64,000 bases of DNA from Mesoplasma syrphidae. GTDB taxonomy: Bacteria; Bacillota_I; Bacilli_A; Mycoplasmatales; Mycoplasmataceae. The translations under genes were made by a program, and so were the position numbers. The stretch lies in NCBI RefSeq assembly GCF_002843565.1, contig NZ_CP025257.1, forward strand, positions 186,001-250,000, in the 5' to 3' direction. Positions 1-12,242 of this stretch are shown here, piece by piece (the first letter of the stretch is position 1; each line of letters opens with the position of its first letter). The notes below the pieces were generated by a model that worked only from the letters and a program-made list of their open reading frames with translations, ran no database searches and had not been told where the DNA came from.

Positions 1-1164
1 TCAAATGTCTTATTTAACTATCAGTCAGCAATCACATGAGCCACAGATTTAAATTCGAAATTGTCATTAGGAGACTATGAGCAAATTAAAGCTCACTATG
101 CAGGATATTCAGGATTGAAATTCAAACCTCAATTTATGACAAATATGGTTGACGAAATTGGAGATTCATTAATTAAAGAAATGGATTTATCAATCTATGT
201 TAAACCAAGTGAAGTTGTTATTAATTCATTAAAAGAAATGTATGAAAAAGAAAGAGCATTGGCAATCGTTGGAAGAGCTGATGAAATGTTCTTTGACTTT
301 AAGCGTGGATATGAGTTTACATCAGTTGGTTCAAAATACAGTATTGCTTATTACAAAGCTTTACCAACAGATACTTCAACTAAAACAAAACTAGCATGAA
401 AACTATTTAGTTTAGAAATGTTTAGATTTTATGTATTCATGTTGGCAGCAATTATTCCGACAATTATTATTTCAGGAATAGCTCTACCATTAATTGGAGG
501 ACTAGGAACTGGAGCAGCTGCAGAAATTGCTTCTCCGTTAGTCATATTTTTAACTTTTTTTGGATCAGCTATTATTTTACATGCATTGTTTACATTAACT
601 AAAACAGCGTATAAGAATCTTAAAAAAGAAATCATGATTCCTGCAATCACATATTACTTTTTACTTATCTTAATTGCGATTTCATTAGCAGCTGGAATGG
701 TAGGAATAAGACAAGTTGGGCAAATGGGGCATGGAGAAATTTGAGAACCAGGAACAACTGGAACTTTGATGTGACCATTCTTCTCAGCATTAGGATACTT
801 TATTTTATCTTCATGCTTAGCAATGTATATTTTGTCAACACTTATGGATGCTCACCGCTCACCAGAAGGAATGACAAAAAAATTATTAGTTGACGGAATT
901 GTTTTACCAGCTATTGCTTGAGTAATTGCAACTGGTTCAAACTTTACTGGTCTATTCTGACAAGGAAATTCACAGTCAACTGTTCAAGGAATTTTGGCTT
1001 CAATTAACTCAATTACTTTAGTTGGATTCTGAATTTATTTATCATTCTCAAACGTGTTGTTAAACAATATTGTTTTACCATCAGCACGTAAGAAATTAGC
1101 TTTACAAGCTGAACTTGCTGAACAAGGTCAAGAAGCAAAAGCTAAAAAAGATGCACAAACATAA
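1..1164 (+). CDS. Polytopic membrane protein, 5' end outside window
   Basis: Open from base 1 to a TAA at 1162-1164, so the N-terminus is missing. The visible 387 residues start with a soluble part of about 130 residues. About six hydrophobic segments follow, roughly at residues 143-167, 178-200, 214-237, 252-275, 297-318 and 340-360. The tail is charged, with Glu, Gln, Ala and Lys. Several in-frame TGA codons read as Trp. I do not recognise the family and see no catalytic motif or ABC or MFS signature. It ends just before a strong bidirectional hairpin terminator, so it is the last gene of its transcript. Confidence 0.75.
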
Positions 1165-1186
1165 TATTTGTAAATATTTTATAGTC

Positions 1187-1213
1187 TAAAAAAACCGCTT
1201 CGCGGTTTTTTTT
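1187..1213. terminator. Bidirectional intrinsic terminator
   Basis: Perfect 8-bp stem (AAAACCGC / GCGGTTTT) with a TTC loop, an A-run before it and a T-run after it. It lies between convergent genes and can end the membrane protein gene on the plus strand and coaX on the minus strand. Confidence 0.9.
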
Positions 1214-1880
1214 ATAAATCTAATAGATATTGAAACCCTAAAACAATTTCATTATTAACATCAAAACAAGTTTCAACTTGATATATTTGCTGATATTTTT
1301 TAATGTCTTTGCTTAAACTATCTCAATACATTTTATAAATACCATTGTATAAAGCAGAATTAGTGTCAATACCGATTTCTTGAGTCGTGTGCGTAATTTC
1401 AGTAGTCGATATTTGAGTATCTTGCTGAAAATGATCTTTCAGATTATCTCAACCAGGATAAATATTTACTCCAATAAATTTTGAGTTTTTGACAACACTT
1501 AATGTGCAAGCAGTCCCGTTGTCAATTATTATAAAATTTTGATGGCCCTTACTAATTGCCCCAACAATCCCTAAAGCGATATCTGTTCCTAATTCATTAA
1601 GATCAATATCTGCAAAAACTGTTAACTTTTTTTTGTTTTTTAAAATTATTTCTCGAATATCATGACTTGGTTTTGGAAACGCATTAATGATTTTTTCACA
1701 ATTGGGATTCAAAACTTTTGAATAGACGATTACATCAAAATCCAATTTTGCTAATTCAACAGCAATAGTTTTAATTTTTGCCGTAGGTTTTCTAAATATT
1801 AATTGAGCTTGTTTATTATAAACTTTAGTATAAGTATTGCCAATATCAATTAATATGTAGTTTTGTTGAATTATTTTCAT
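1212..1880 (-). CDS. coaX: Type III pantothenate kinase
   Basis: 222 aa. CoaX phosphorylates pantothenate, the first step of coenzyme A synthesis, in the cytoplasm. The ASKHA-fold signatures are visible: IDIGNTYTKV at residues 12-21 (phosphate-1 loop), an LGTDIALGIVGA segment near 97-108 (family GADR-like region), and FIIIDNGTACTLSVV near 115-129 (phosphate-2 loop). A later in-frame TGA reads as Trp in YPGWD, so the protein runs past it to the TAA at 1212-1214. The start is the ATG with AGAGG-type spacing just upstream. It is divergent from coaD across 54 bp, so two CoA pathway genes probably share a promoter region. It is slightly short for the family (usually about 250 aa). Confidence 0.85.
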
Positions 1881-1934
1881 AGTAACCTCTTTATAATATA
1901 TTATATATAAATGCTAGAAGAGGAATAATTTATT
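1881..1934. promoter_or_regulatory. Shared divergent promoter region of coaX and coaD
   Basis: A 54-bp AT-rich spacer with overlapping TATAAT-like hexamers in both orientations (the TATAATATATTATATA stretch around 1890-1907). Purine-rich ribosome sites lie at each edge: AGAGG on the minus side and AGAGGAATAA on the plus side. It is the only space available for both promoters. Confidence 0.55.
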
Positions 1935-2357
1935 ATGAAGAAAATTATGTTTCCTGCAAGTTTTGATCCAATTCACCAAGGACACATTAAGCTGATTTCG
2001 CGAGCTTTAAAAGTTTTTGATCAAGTAGTAGTAGTAGTTACTAACAATTATAATAAAAGTCATGATCAACTAATTGACGAACGTTATCAACAAGTATGCG
2101 AAAAGCTAGCCAATTTTTCTAATGTGATTGTGATAAAAAATTCCGATCAGTTAACGGCTAAATTAGCTCAAAAGCTTAATATTATTTTTTTGCTAAGAGG
2201 AATTCGCAATACAACTGATTTGGACTATGAGTATCAATTAGCTAATGCCAACCAAATTTTGAACCCTGAACTTCAAACTATTTATTTCTTTGCTGATGAA
2301 AATGAGAAAGAGATCTCATCAACGCTTTTAAAAGAAATTAATTCATATCAAAAATAG
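1935..2357 (+). CDS. coaD: Phosphopantetheine adenylyltransferase
   Basis: 140 aa, normal for CoaD. It transfers AMP from ATP to 4'-phosphopantetheine, the penultimate step of CoA synthesis. The nucleotidyltransferase signature is clear: FPASFDPIHQGHIKLI at residues 6-21 (T/HxGH motif with HQGH), then LLRGIRNTTDLDYEYQLA near 91-108 and the S-S-T-L motif near the C-terminus (ISSTLLKE), all typical of CoaD. An AGAGGAATAA ribosome site precedes the ATG. Its divergent partner coaX catalyses the first step of the same pathway. Confidence 0.95.
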   Translation: MKKIMFPASFDPIHQGHIKLISRALKVFDQVVVVVTNNYNKSHDQLIDERYQQVCEKLANFSNVIVIKNSDQLTAKLAQKLNIIFLLRGIRNTTDLDYEYQLANANQILNPELQTIYFFADENEKEISSTLLKEINSYQK

Positions 2358-2392
2358 AATTTTCTCTAACTAATAAAACCTAAAATATATAT

Positions 2393-2409
2393 TTTTCCAC
2401 TTTTCCACA
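2393..2409. repeat. Tandem DnaA-box-like octamers (copy 1)
   Basis: Two head-to-tail TTTTCCAC octamers. The second is followed by A, giving TTTTCCACA, one mismatch from the DnaA box TTATCCACA. The same 16-bp unit occurs in the opposite orientation at 33290-33305, upstream of dnaB. Here it lies about 100 bp upstream of nrnA, ahead of a TATAAT at 2471-2476. A DnaA or other repressor role is inference. Confidence 0.5.
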
Positions 2410-2501
2410 TTGGGCAGAAAAAAAATATTAATTTTTAAGTTTCTTTTTATTTTTTTTAAAATAATGTATATATAATTTATTTAAAGAAAGTCGGAGGTTA
2501 T

Positions 2502-3443
2502 ATGAATTTACTAACTCTAATTGAAGAAAAGATTAAAGAGTTTGAAACTATTATAATTCATAGACATATTTTACCTGATGGTGATGCATACGGATCACAG
2601 TTAGGTTTGAAGTACTTAATCCAAAAGAAATATCCAAATAAAAAAGTTTATGCTCAAGGAAATAACATTGAGTATTTGAATTTTATTGGAAAGATGGATG
2701 AGCCTGTAGAAGACGAGACATATAATAATGCTTTAGTCATTGTAACTGATTGTGCAAATGTTGAAAGAATTGACGATCAGCGTTTTGACCAAGGAAAATT
2801 TTTAATTAAAATTGATCATCATCCTGATGTTACTCCTTATGGGGATTTATCGTGAGTTGATACGTCATTCACAAGTGCTAGTGAAATGGTGGGATATTTA
2901 GCGATTCAAGCGAAGTGAGAAATTACTCAACAAGCAGCTAGAACAATTTATCATGGAATTTGCACTGATTCGGGACGCTTTTATTTTGAGGGAACAAGTT
3001 CAAGAACCTTTGAAGTTGCTGCCAGATTATTTGAAACAAAATTTGATTTTCAAGAATTATATAACACAATGTATTCGCAGACTTTTGAAGATTTAGCTGC
3101 AAAATCAGAGTTGATTAGTCAAGCTACCGTTAGTGAATATGGTGTAGGATATATTATTATTCAGGATCAATTTATTAAAAAATATAATTTTAAGTATGAA
3201 GATAGTGGAAAGTTTTCAAACCTATTAAAGGGAGTTGCTGGAATTGACATCTGAATTGTTTTTTCAATTCGCGAGGATGGTAAATATCGGGTAGAATTCC
3301 GAAGCAAAGATTTACAAATTAATAATATAGCAGCAAAATGAGGTGGCGGTGGTCACCGCTTGGCAGCAGGTGCTATCATTGACAATTTAGAGCAAGCAAT
3401 GGAAATCATTGCCGATGCCAATGAATTAATTAAAGGAAATTAA
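2502..3443 (+). CDS. nrnA: DHH/DHHA1 phosphoesterase, NrnA-like nanoRNase/pAp phosphatase
   Basis: 313 aa. NrnA-type enzymes degrade very short oligoribonucleotides and dephosphorylate pAp. DHH motifs are present: HRHILPDGDAYGSQLG near residues 20-35 (metal-binding His and Asp), VTDCAN near 84-89, IDHHPD near 106-111 (the DHH triad), and the DHHA1 glycine motif KWGGGGHRLAAG near 283-294. In-frame TGA codons read as Trp. The start has a GGAGG site. It is followed 8 bp later by the lipoprotein gene and may be co-transcribed with it. Whether it prefers nanoRNA, pAp or c-di-AMP-derived pApA cannot be read from sequence. Confidence 0.88.
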
Positions 3444-3451
3444 GGGGTTAT

Positions 3452-5928
3452 ATGAAAAAAATATTAGCTGTATTATGAACTTTATCAGTTGGAACAACAA
3501 CGACAATTAGTGTTGTTGCTTGTACACCAATTGAACCGAAAAACGTTATTGTTGAAATTGAGAACAACGTAGCCAAACCAACATCAGATATTTTCAAAGC
3601 TTGAGTAGCAGCTTCACAATCTTTTAATGAAATTTTAGCAAAAGGTGGAAAAACTAATGTTAAAGTGGAAGTTGTTGAAGCTCCTCAAGGTGATATTAAG
3701 AAAAAGATGTATTCAAATGAAGCATTACCAAATATATTTGTTTCTTATGCTGATGACGTAACTTTCTATGAAACTCAATTGGGAAATGAACGTGTAGTTG
3801 ATATGCGTAAAATTCTTAATTGGGATGGCAAATGAATTGATGAGTTGCAAAAAAAGGCAGGAATAGATTCAAGCACAACTAATACGCAAAAGACAGCTGC
3901 CAGTGGTTCATCTCTAGATATTAAACAATATGAACAATTAAAAGAATATCGTAATAACGCAACTCAAGGAAACTCAGCTACTTATGGTAAAGGAATTAAC
4001 GACATCTATGTAGATTTGGGTATTACTCCTGAAATCGTGGGAGCTGAAACGCTATTTAGTGAACAATACCGCCCTTTGACTTATTCATTCATATCAGAGG
4101 GAATGGGTCGTGATGGAAAGATGTATGTTGCCCCAACAGGGAAATCTCTTAATTATGGAATGGCTAATAAGCGTTTAATTGCTGAAATTGTTTATAAAGC
4201 AACTGATGGAGAACTTGATTTAACAAGTCCTGTTCAATATCCTTTGCTAAACAATACTGAAAATCCTGATGAATTATGAGTAACTAATGATCTAGTAACT
4301 GGGGAAGCCTTAATTCCTAAAATGGGAGAGGTATTTGGGCCAAATACAGAAGAGCAGTTGGCAGCAACTTCAATCGCGAATGAGTTAGTTCCTAATGTAA
4401 TTGATCAATCAACTCAAAAAAGCATTAACTTATATAGTAATCAAAATATTAAAGAGCTAATTAAGAAGTGATTTGCTCCAGCTAAATCTATTAGAAATGA
4501 TGATGGTCGTGTTGAGGGGATCACCAGTGGACAAAGCATTCAAAATATTTTTGCCGATGCGGATAAAACTTTAGTTTTATTAACCGCTTATCAAAATATT
4601 GGTGCCAAATTAGGATGAAACTTTTTTAACAGTGATAAAAATCAAGGAGCAAATGAGAGTACACTAGCAAATCCACATGGACAAATGTTTAGTTATTCAA
4701 TTGACGATGCAGCTGGGTATTTTTATGGAAGTGACAGAAATACAAATGGAAATATTTTAGAGCTTCAAAGTGAAGATCCAAATGATAAGAAAACACTAGT
4801 ATCATGATCTGCAGAAAATCCCGACGAAGCTTTGGATTTACATATTAATGATCAAACTGGAAAAGATTCAGTATCAAATGGATTAAACTTTTTTGAATAT
4901 ATGAATGCAGTTGCCAAATATAATGGTAAAGATGAACATTATGGGGGATTAAAAAATAAAGGCTATGGTTCTGATTATTTACAAAAAGGAACAATGCTCG
5001 CAACTTCAGGTTCAAGTGCAGGAGCTAAGTATGCTGTTAAAAATCGTGAATATCAAAAGATAAGCGAAAACAACTACAAAATAAAGTCTTTGAGTGATGC
5101 TTATCAAATTGTTGCAGATGATGTTATGCCAATTGCTAGTCCAGGTTTTTATAGAGAACCAGACGGGACAGAAGTTAAAGATCAAACTCGTCGTCAATTT
5201 GGATTGCAACAAGGCCCAGGAGCCGCAATGTTTAAATCATATGATCAAACAAAGCAAAATATATCAATTGCATTTCTTAACTACTTTACTAGCTCTAGAA
5301 ACTTGTCAGAGTTTAGTCGTAAAGCAGGATATATTTCATCAGCCTATTATTCATATTATGAAAAAGCGGTTAATGAGTCTGATCAACCAAAATTGTTAAC
5401 ACCAGGAACAGCCAAAATCAGCTATGATAAAGACAAGGTTTTGGGAGACAGCGATGGGCAATATTACCAAAATTTTGAAGTTGCAATATTATCGCAAACT
5501 AAAAATGGAGACTATGTTGCAAAAACACCAATTAACGCTGACAAATACATAAAACAAATTGTTGATGGAATTATTCAAGCTGAGACAAATGAATCTGCGA
5601 ATGAAATCTTAGAAGAGGCAAACTTGACTCAATTAGAAAAAGATATTCGTGGAGATCAAGGAATTCTTTATTCGCAAATTCCTTCCCCTTATGGAAATGG
5701 AATTAGATTTAACGTAATTCGTGATTTCGTTAATACATGATATAACACTCAAGTTTTCGCAGAACAAGAAAATAGAAATAAAGAAAATTCGATGACATGA
5801 GAGGCATTCATGTTTTGAGGAACAAATTCAAAGTATAACAAGTTTAAAACAACAGCTCGTGCTGTTAACCCAAGAACCAAAATCATTTATGAGTCAGAAA
5901 TTAGAAAAAATAAAGGAGTGCAAAAGTA

Positions 5929-5929
<1 letters not shown>
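3452..5929 (+). CDS. Large solute-binding lipoprotein of the sugar-type ABC importer
   Basis: 825 aa. The N-terminus has a Lys-rich start, a hydrophobic stretch and a lipobox SVVAC with Cys near residue 24, so it is a predicted diacyl lipoprotein on the outer face of the membrane. About 80 bp into the mature part it resembles extracellular solute-binding proteins (ASQSFNEILAKGG, then KVEVVEAPQGDIKKKM and LPNIFVSYADD), which fits carbohydrate or glycerol-phosphate binding. It is about twice the usual length of such proteins (around 430 aa), as is common for mollicute homologues. Its stop overlaps the ATG of the ATPase gene by one base, and two permease genes follow, so it is the binding subunit. 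The substrate is not determinable here. Confidence 0.82.
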
Positions 5930-7832
<1,903 letters not shown>

Positions 7833-7833
<1 letters not shown>

Positions 7834-8852
7834 TGAATTCAACAGCGCAAGGAAATCCAAATGGTGTTAAATCGCCTGAAAAAAATGTGTTTAAATTAAA
7901 ACACTGAGATAGTCAAACTAAAACGGTTAAGGCAGTCAAAAATAAGAAATCTGTAAAAAGAGATGACAACTTTTTCTTACAATTAATTTGAATTGCTCCA
8001 GCGTTCTTTTTCCTAATTATTTTTACATTCTATGCAGCATTTATTGTTTTCAAAAATGGATTTAATGGATCAGGAAGATTTTTGATTGAATGAGTTTTTT
8101 CGACTTTGAACTTTAGAGATTTATTTGAAGATCCAACATTTATAGTAGCTATGCGAAATTCATTAATTTATGTTATTGTAGTTGTACCAATTGGATTAAT
8201 TATTTCAATTGGAGTAGCAAAAGCCTTATCTTCAGTTCTAAATAAACGTATATTTTCATTTTTACAAGGAGTATTCTTTTTACCATATGTAACTAGTGCA
8301 ATGGCAATTGCAATGGCATTTGCATTTATGTTCAGTCCTTCTGAATATGGATTGTTTAATAGAATGCTATCAGTGTTTGGAATTAATGCGATTCACTGAA
8401 CTCAAGACCCACGAGCAGGTATTTGAATGTTATTAATTTTTGGTATTTGACGTTCGCTGCCATTTAGTATTGTAATGTTAACTGCTGCATTTATGAGAGT
8501 TAACCCTCAATATTACTCAGCAGCATCAATTGATGGAATGAAAAAATGAAAACAATTTTGAAGAATTAGTATGCCAGGAATTATGTCAACGGTAATTTAT
8601 CTTTCAACAATTGGAATTATTGGAGCCTTTAAAGCGATGCCATTGGGATTATTCTCAAGTGAATCAGGAGCTGAACTTGTAAAAGCACAGACAGTTGTTT
8701 TATGAATTTATGAAAAAACAACTGGCGCAAGTCAAGGAGCTGTTTCTCACCAACAGGCCGGTGCCGCATCAATTGTATTAATGGTAATTATTTTGGTGAT
8801 AACAATAGTTTCTCGCCAAGCAACCAAGGTCTTATCAAAACGATATAAATAG
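7833..8852 (+). CDS. ugpA: Sugar-type ABC importer permease 1
   Basis: 339 aa, MalF/UgpA-type permease. A basic N-terminal cytoplasmic stretch of about 45 residues precedes the first membrane segment (IWIAPAFFFLIIFTFYAAFIVF). Further segments follow near residues 105-125 and 135-165 and in the C-terminal third. The conserved permease EAA loop is visible as YYSAASIDGMKKWKQFWRIS near 229-248, which contacts the ATPase. The ATG overlaps the ATPase stop by one base (TAATG). Substrate specificity (sugar or glycerol phosphate) is inferred only from the family. Confidence 0.9.
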
Positions 8853-8862
8853 GAGGAAAATA

Positions 8863-10323
8863 ATGAAAACAAAAAAATCACTCATCAAAGTCCTTCTAGG
8901 AGTTTTAGTAGGATTTGCGCCAATCATATTATTGGTAATTAGCATTCCAAGTTATATTAGTAATCAGTCAATATTGGCATTAATTGTAATGATTATAGGA
9001 ATTTTGTGATTGGGGATGTTTTTTGTATCTAAATCAATTAGGTTTAAAAATGCCAAAAATTTTAGTATTCATAATCATGATGAACTAAGCGAAGAGTATA
9101 CTTTAGGCGAAGTTAATGCTAAATATGCTTTTTTAAAAGCAACCATTATTAATTTTTGAAATGAAAAAATGAGTAATGCTAATACAAGAGCTGAGAAACG
9201 CTTATTTCGTCATGAAAAATTCTTGGCATTAAATAGTAATGATCATGAATGACAAGCAGGTATTAGCGATGTAACAAACAATAAAATAATTCATATTCGT
9301 TACGGAGTTCGATTTGCAATACTAGCAAAAGCTCGTAAAATTAATGATTTTGCTAGAAATTTTGGTTTTAACCGCTATGTAAATAACAAGAGAATTTTTA
9401 CGGCATCAATGGCTGGAGAAGTTTGATGACAAGCCCTAGGAATTAATACTATTAGAGGAATATTCTTAGCATTTATGGGAATCATTGTAATTTTTCCATT
9501 TTACTGAATGCTTTCAATTTCTTTTAGAACTTCAAATGAAATTCAAGAAGGAGTTACAGGAATCTTGCCGATTTGGCCAAAAGAGTGGTCAACACAAGCA
9601 TATAACTTCTTATTCAATAACCCAAGTTCAAAAGTAGCAGTCGGGCAATATATTCGAAATTCATTTTTGATTGCTGGAATTTCAACAGTAACGCAAATTG
9701 TTGTTTCATTATTTGCTGGATATGGGTTATCCCAGTATAACACTCGTGGTAAAGAATGGTTAATTATTATCATGTTATCAACAATGATGTTACCTGGAGA
9801 GGCTCTGTTGATTGGACAATATATTTTTGCTACAAAAATTAATATGCAAAATACTATTTTTGCTTTATTTGTTCCATTTATTGGAAATGCGTTTACAATT
9901 TTCTTATTCAAAAATGCTTTTGATACTTTAAATGATTCAATCAAAAAAGCAGCAAAAGTTGATGGATTATCACGCTTCAAGTTTTTTTGAAAAGTAGCAA
10001 TTCCTTTAGTGAGATCAACAATTTTTACAGCAGCCTTAATGTCATTTATCGGTTCATGAAATTCAGTTTTATGACCAACAATGGTTTTAAAATCAAATTC
10101 AGAATGAGTTACATTGCCAATGCTATTGTGACAAATAATGAATTCAACTGGAGATGTTAATGGAATTTGAAATACCTTCCCGGATGGTACAAAACTACAG
10201 GATCCTCAAAATTTAAAAATGGCAGGAGCAGTAGTGGCGATTTTACCAATGTTTATTATTTTCTTGTTTACTAAAAAATATCTGGTTCGCGGTATTACAA
10301 GAAACTCTGGTTCTAAGGAATAA
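8863..10323 (+). CDS. ugpE: Sugar-type ABC importer permease 2 with long N-terminal extension
   Basis: 486 aa, MalG/UgpE-type permease. The canonical permease part begins near residue 196 (IRGIFLAFMGIIVIFPFYWML). It includes the EAA loop as IKKAAKVDGLSRFKFFWKVA near 361-380 and a final segment before KKYLVRGITRNSG, the usual UgpE/MalG ending. Ahead of it is an extension of about 190 residues with two hydrophobic segments (about 6-26 and 34-56) and a charged cytoplasmic stretch. Normal family length is about 280 aa. An AGGAGG site lies 10 bp after the ugpA stop. The last gene of the importer operon. Confidence 0.88.
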
Positions 10324-10347
10324 TCACCAAAACATCATAATGTTGTC

Positions 10348-10376
10348 TTGACTTTAAAGTAAATTTTTAAGATAAT
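10348..10376 (+). promoter_or_regulatory. Promoter of tRNA-His
   Basis: TTGACT at 10348-10353 and GATAAT at 10371-10376 with a 17-bp spacer, ending 28 bp before the tRNA. A near-consensus sigma-A type promoter. Confidence 0.75.
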
Positions 10377-10404
10377 TACTTTGTTGTTAATTCAGCATTT
10401 ACAT

Positions 10405-10481
10405 GGCGCCGGTGGTGAAGTGGTTAACACACTAGGTTGTGGCTCTAGCATTCGCGGGTTCAATTCCCGTTCGGCGCCCCA
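10405..10481 (+). tRNA. tRNA-His (GUG)
   Basis: Cloverleaf with anticodon GTG in the loop TTGTGGC, T-arm GCGGGTTCAATTCCCGT and an encoded CCA at 10479-10481. The 5' G at 10405 pairs with C73, giving the extra G-1 pair that marks tRNA-His. Its own promoter is upstream and a terminator follows. Confidence 0.95.
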
Positions 10482-10496
10482 TTAAGAAACAAATAG

Positions 10497-10520
10497 TAGT
10501 CCTATATGGACTATTTTTTA
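10497..10520 (+). terminator. Intrinsic terminator after tRNA-His
   Basis: Six-bp stem TAGTCC / GGACTA with a TATAT loop, followed by a T-rich run. Confidence 0.75.
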
Positions 10521-10551
10521 TTTTTTTCTAAACCTTTATGGAGGGGTAAAA

Positions 10552-11663
10552 GTGAGCAACTACTTTCAAAATTTATCTATTGAAGAATACTCAATTTCGA
10601 ATCAGTCACCTTATGGTATTGATATAATTTTTGGCAACTACTTGTTTTTGAAAAGTAAGCAAAGTTATTTCAAAATTTTTTTGCAAGTTACACCAACAAA
10701 AAGACATAAACAAATTTTAAATTCGCTTCACTATCATTCAATTAAGAGCTTATCTTTAAAATTGTATAGTAAAGAGGAAGCTGAGCTTATAGAACTAAAA
10801 TCACAAAACTCTTTAATTGCAAATTTTGAATTTCAAACTGAATTTTCTTGACCATTATTTGAATTTCATTGAGTACCAAGAAACCAAAATTTAACTCAAG
10901 CAAAGTTTCTATATACATTCAGTCATCTAAATAATTATCAAAATTATCAAAATCAAGGAATAATAAATTTGGTCTTCGAGCCAGTTATTATTAATAGTGT
11001 TCTGATAAATCAAGTATTACTTATGAAATATCAGCAATATAATTTTGAAAAAACAAATACCATTATTGCTCAAAAATATTAGATGTAAAAAGCAGCATAC
11101 AGTTTTACAAATTAGTTCCAGAACGGCGTTATTATGAAATTGGGTTTATTAGCACGGATTATCAAATTTATCAGCAACAATGATTGTATAATTACCCCTT
11201 AATTAAAAATTTAGTTAATGTTATTGTTAAAAACTTGCATGAAACACAAATTCAAGTTAAAAATTTTAAGCTCTCAAGAACTAATGATTCACAAAGTTTG
11301 ATTAAAAAATGAATTTTTAAGGTTTATCAAAAGCAGCGCATATTTTTGATAACCAATCATAATCAAATTGCATTACAAGGCCATAAACTTGTTAATGATG
11401 ATCAAAAACCTAAGGGGATTATTTTTTTGAATAGTTCCGCTGCTCAATTTTTTACAATAACGCTTTTGCTAAATAATCAAGAGGTAATTATTTCTAGTGC
11501 AATAGAAAAAGCTAAGAAAGAATCAATTTTTTATGAAAAATTTGATTATGCAAATATGTCAAAGTTTGCATATCGATTTAATAATAATTTTTGAAAAAGT
11601 TTTTTGACAATTAAAACGGAAATAGCCTTTGCCGAGCTATTTAAAAAATATGAAGTCATCTAA
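10552..11663 (+). pseudogene. Unrecognised protein gene interrupted by a -1 frameshift
   Basis: A GTG start with a GGAGGGG ribosome site opens a frame of 176 aa that stops at 11080-11082. The adjoining frame is then open, with TGA read as Trp, to the TAA at 11661-11663. One extra A in the A-run at 11072-11076 would join both parts into a single protein of about 370 aa without any other change. The two halves have the same composition (Gln, Asn, Tyr and Phe rich, no membrane segment). So this is one gene broken by a one-base loss, a sequencing error, or a slippage site. I do not recognise the family. Its end overlaps the next gene by 14 bases, suggesting an operon with it. Confidence 0.65.
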
Positions 11664-11985
11664 AAAGGTTTGAAAAATTATTTTGATAAGTGCAATAGGC
11701 TTGTCGTCAATTACTTTAACAATTTTCAGTATTAAATATGCGGAGCTATTTGGCTCAGATTTGGCAGTGTCTTCTAAAAAACTTAAGCAGCCTTTGTTAA
11801 GCGAAAAAGAGTTATTAGGCGTGATAGATATAAACAATAATTTTAACTCTACAAAATTTAAGAGCTGATTTTTAAAAAAACTGAATTTAAAAATTACCGA
11901 ACTGGATGTTTATTTTGCTAAAAAACAAATTGCTGTCTGTTTTAAATTTAAAAAAAACAAGTATAATTGATACTATAAATTATAA
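11650..11985 (+). CDS. Small single-span membrane protein, function unknown
   Basis: 111 aa. A short basic N-terminus (MKSSKKVWK) is followed by one hydrophobic helix at about residues 10-28, then a Lys/Phe-rich tail, consistent with a membrane anchor or uncleaved signal. In-frame TGA codons encode Trp at three places. The ATG lies inside the end of the preceding frame, so translation is probably coupled. The position just before acpP gives no clear functional hint. Not recognised. Confidence 0.55.
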
Positions 11986-12016
11986 AAATTATAAATACAT
12001 AGTAAGGTGATTAAAC

Positions 12017-12241
12017 ATGAATATTTACGAAGAAATTGTTAAAGAATTAAAAGCTAAGGGTGCAAAAGGTGCACTAACAAAAGAAACAAAGGTTGCTTCA
12101 ATTGGGATTGATTCATTGGATTTAATGGATATGATAGTTACTTTGGAGGACCGTCTAGAAATTAGAGTTCCTGATGATAAATTAATGAATCTTGAGACAA
12201 TTGGTGACTTAATTAATCTTGTCGAAGAATTAAAGCAATAG
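12017..12241 (+). CDS. acpP: Acyl carrier protein
   Basis: 74 aa, acidic. The phosphopantetheine attachment motif is visible as GIDSLDLMDM at residues 35-44, with the modified Ser at 38. It carries acyl chains on the CoA-derived prosthetic group. Mollicutes of this group lack a full fatty acid synthase, so a role in phospholipid acylation or lipoate-type transfer is plausible. A ribosome site AAGGTG precedes the ATG. The Fur-family gene starts one base after the stop. Confidence 0.95.
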   Translation: MNIYEEIVKELKAKGAKGALTKETKVASIGIDSLDLMDMIVTLEDRLEIRVPDDKLMNLETIGDLINLVEELKQ

Positions 12242-12242
12242 T

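Noticed and set aside
429-650. Minus-strand ORF inside the first membrane protein gene
   Set aside because: It is the antisense shadow of a hydrophobic coding region and has no ribosome site or motif.
5094-5399. Plus-strand open frame in a second frame of the lipoprotein gene
   Set aside because: Composition is Cys/Leu/Gln noise; the lipoprotein frame is continuous when TGA is Trp.
9543-9980. Long minus-strand open frame inside ugpE
   Set aside because: It is an antisense shadow of a clear permease gene with intact EAA loop; no independent support.
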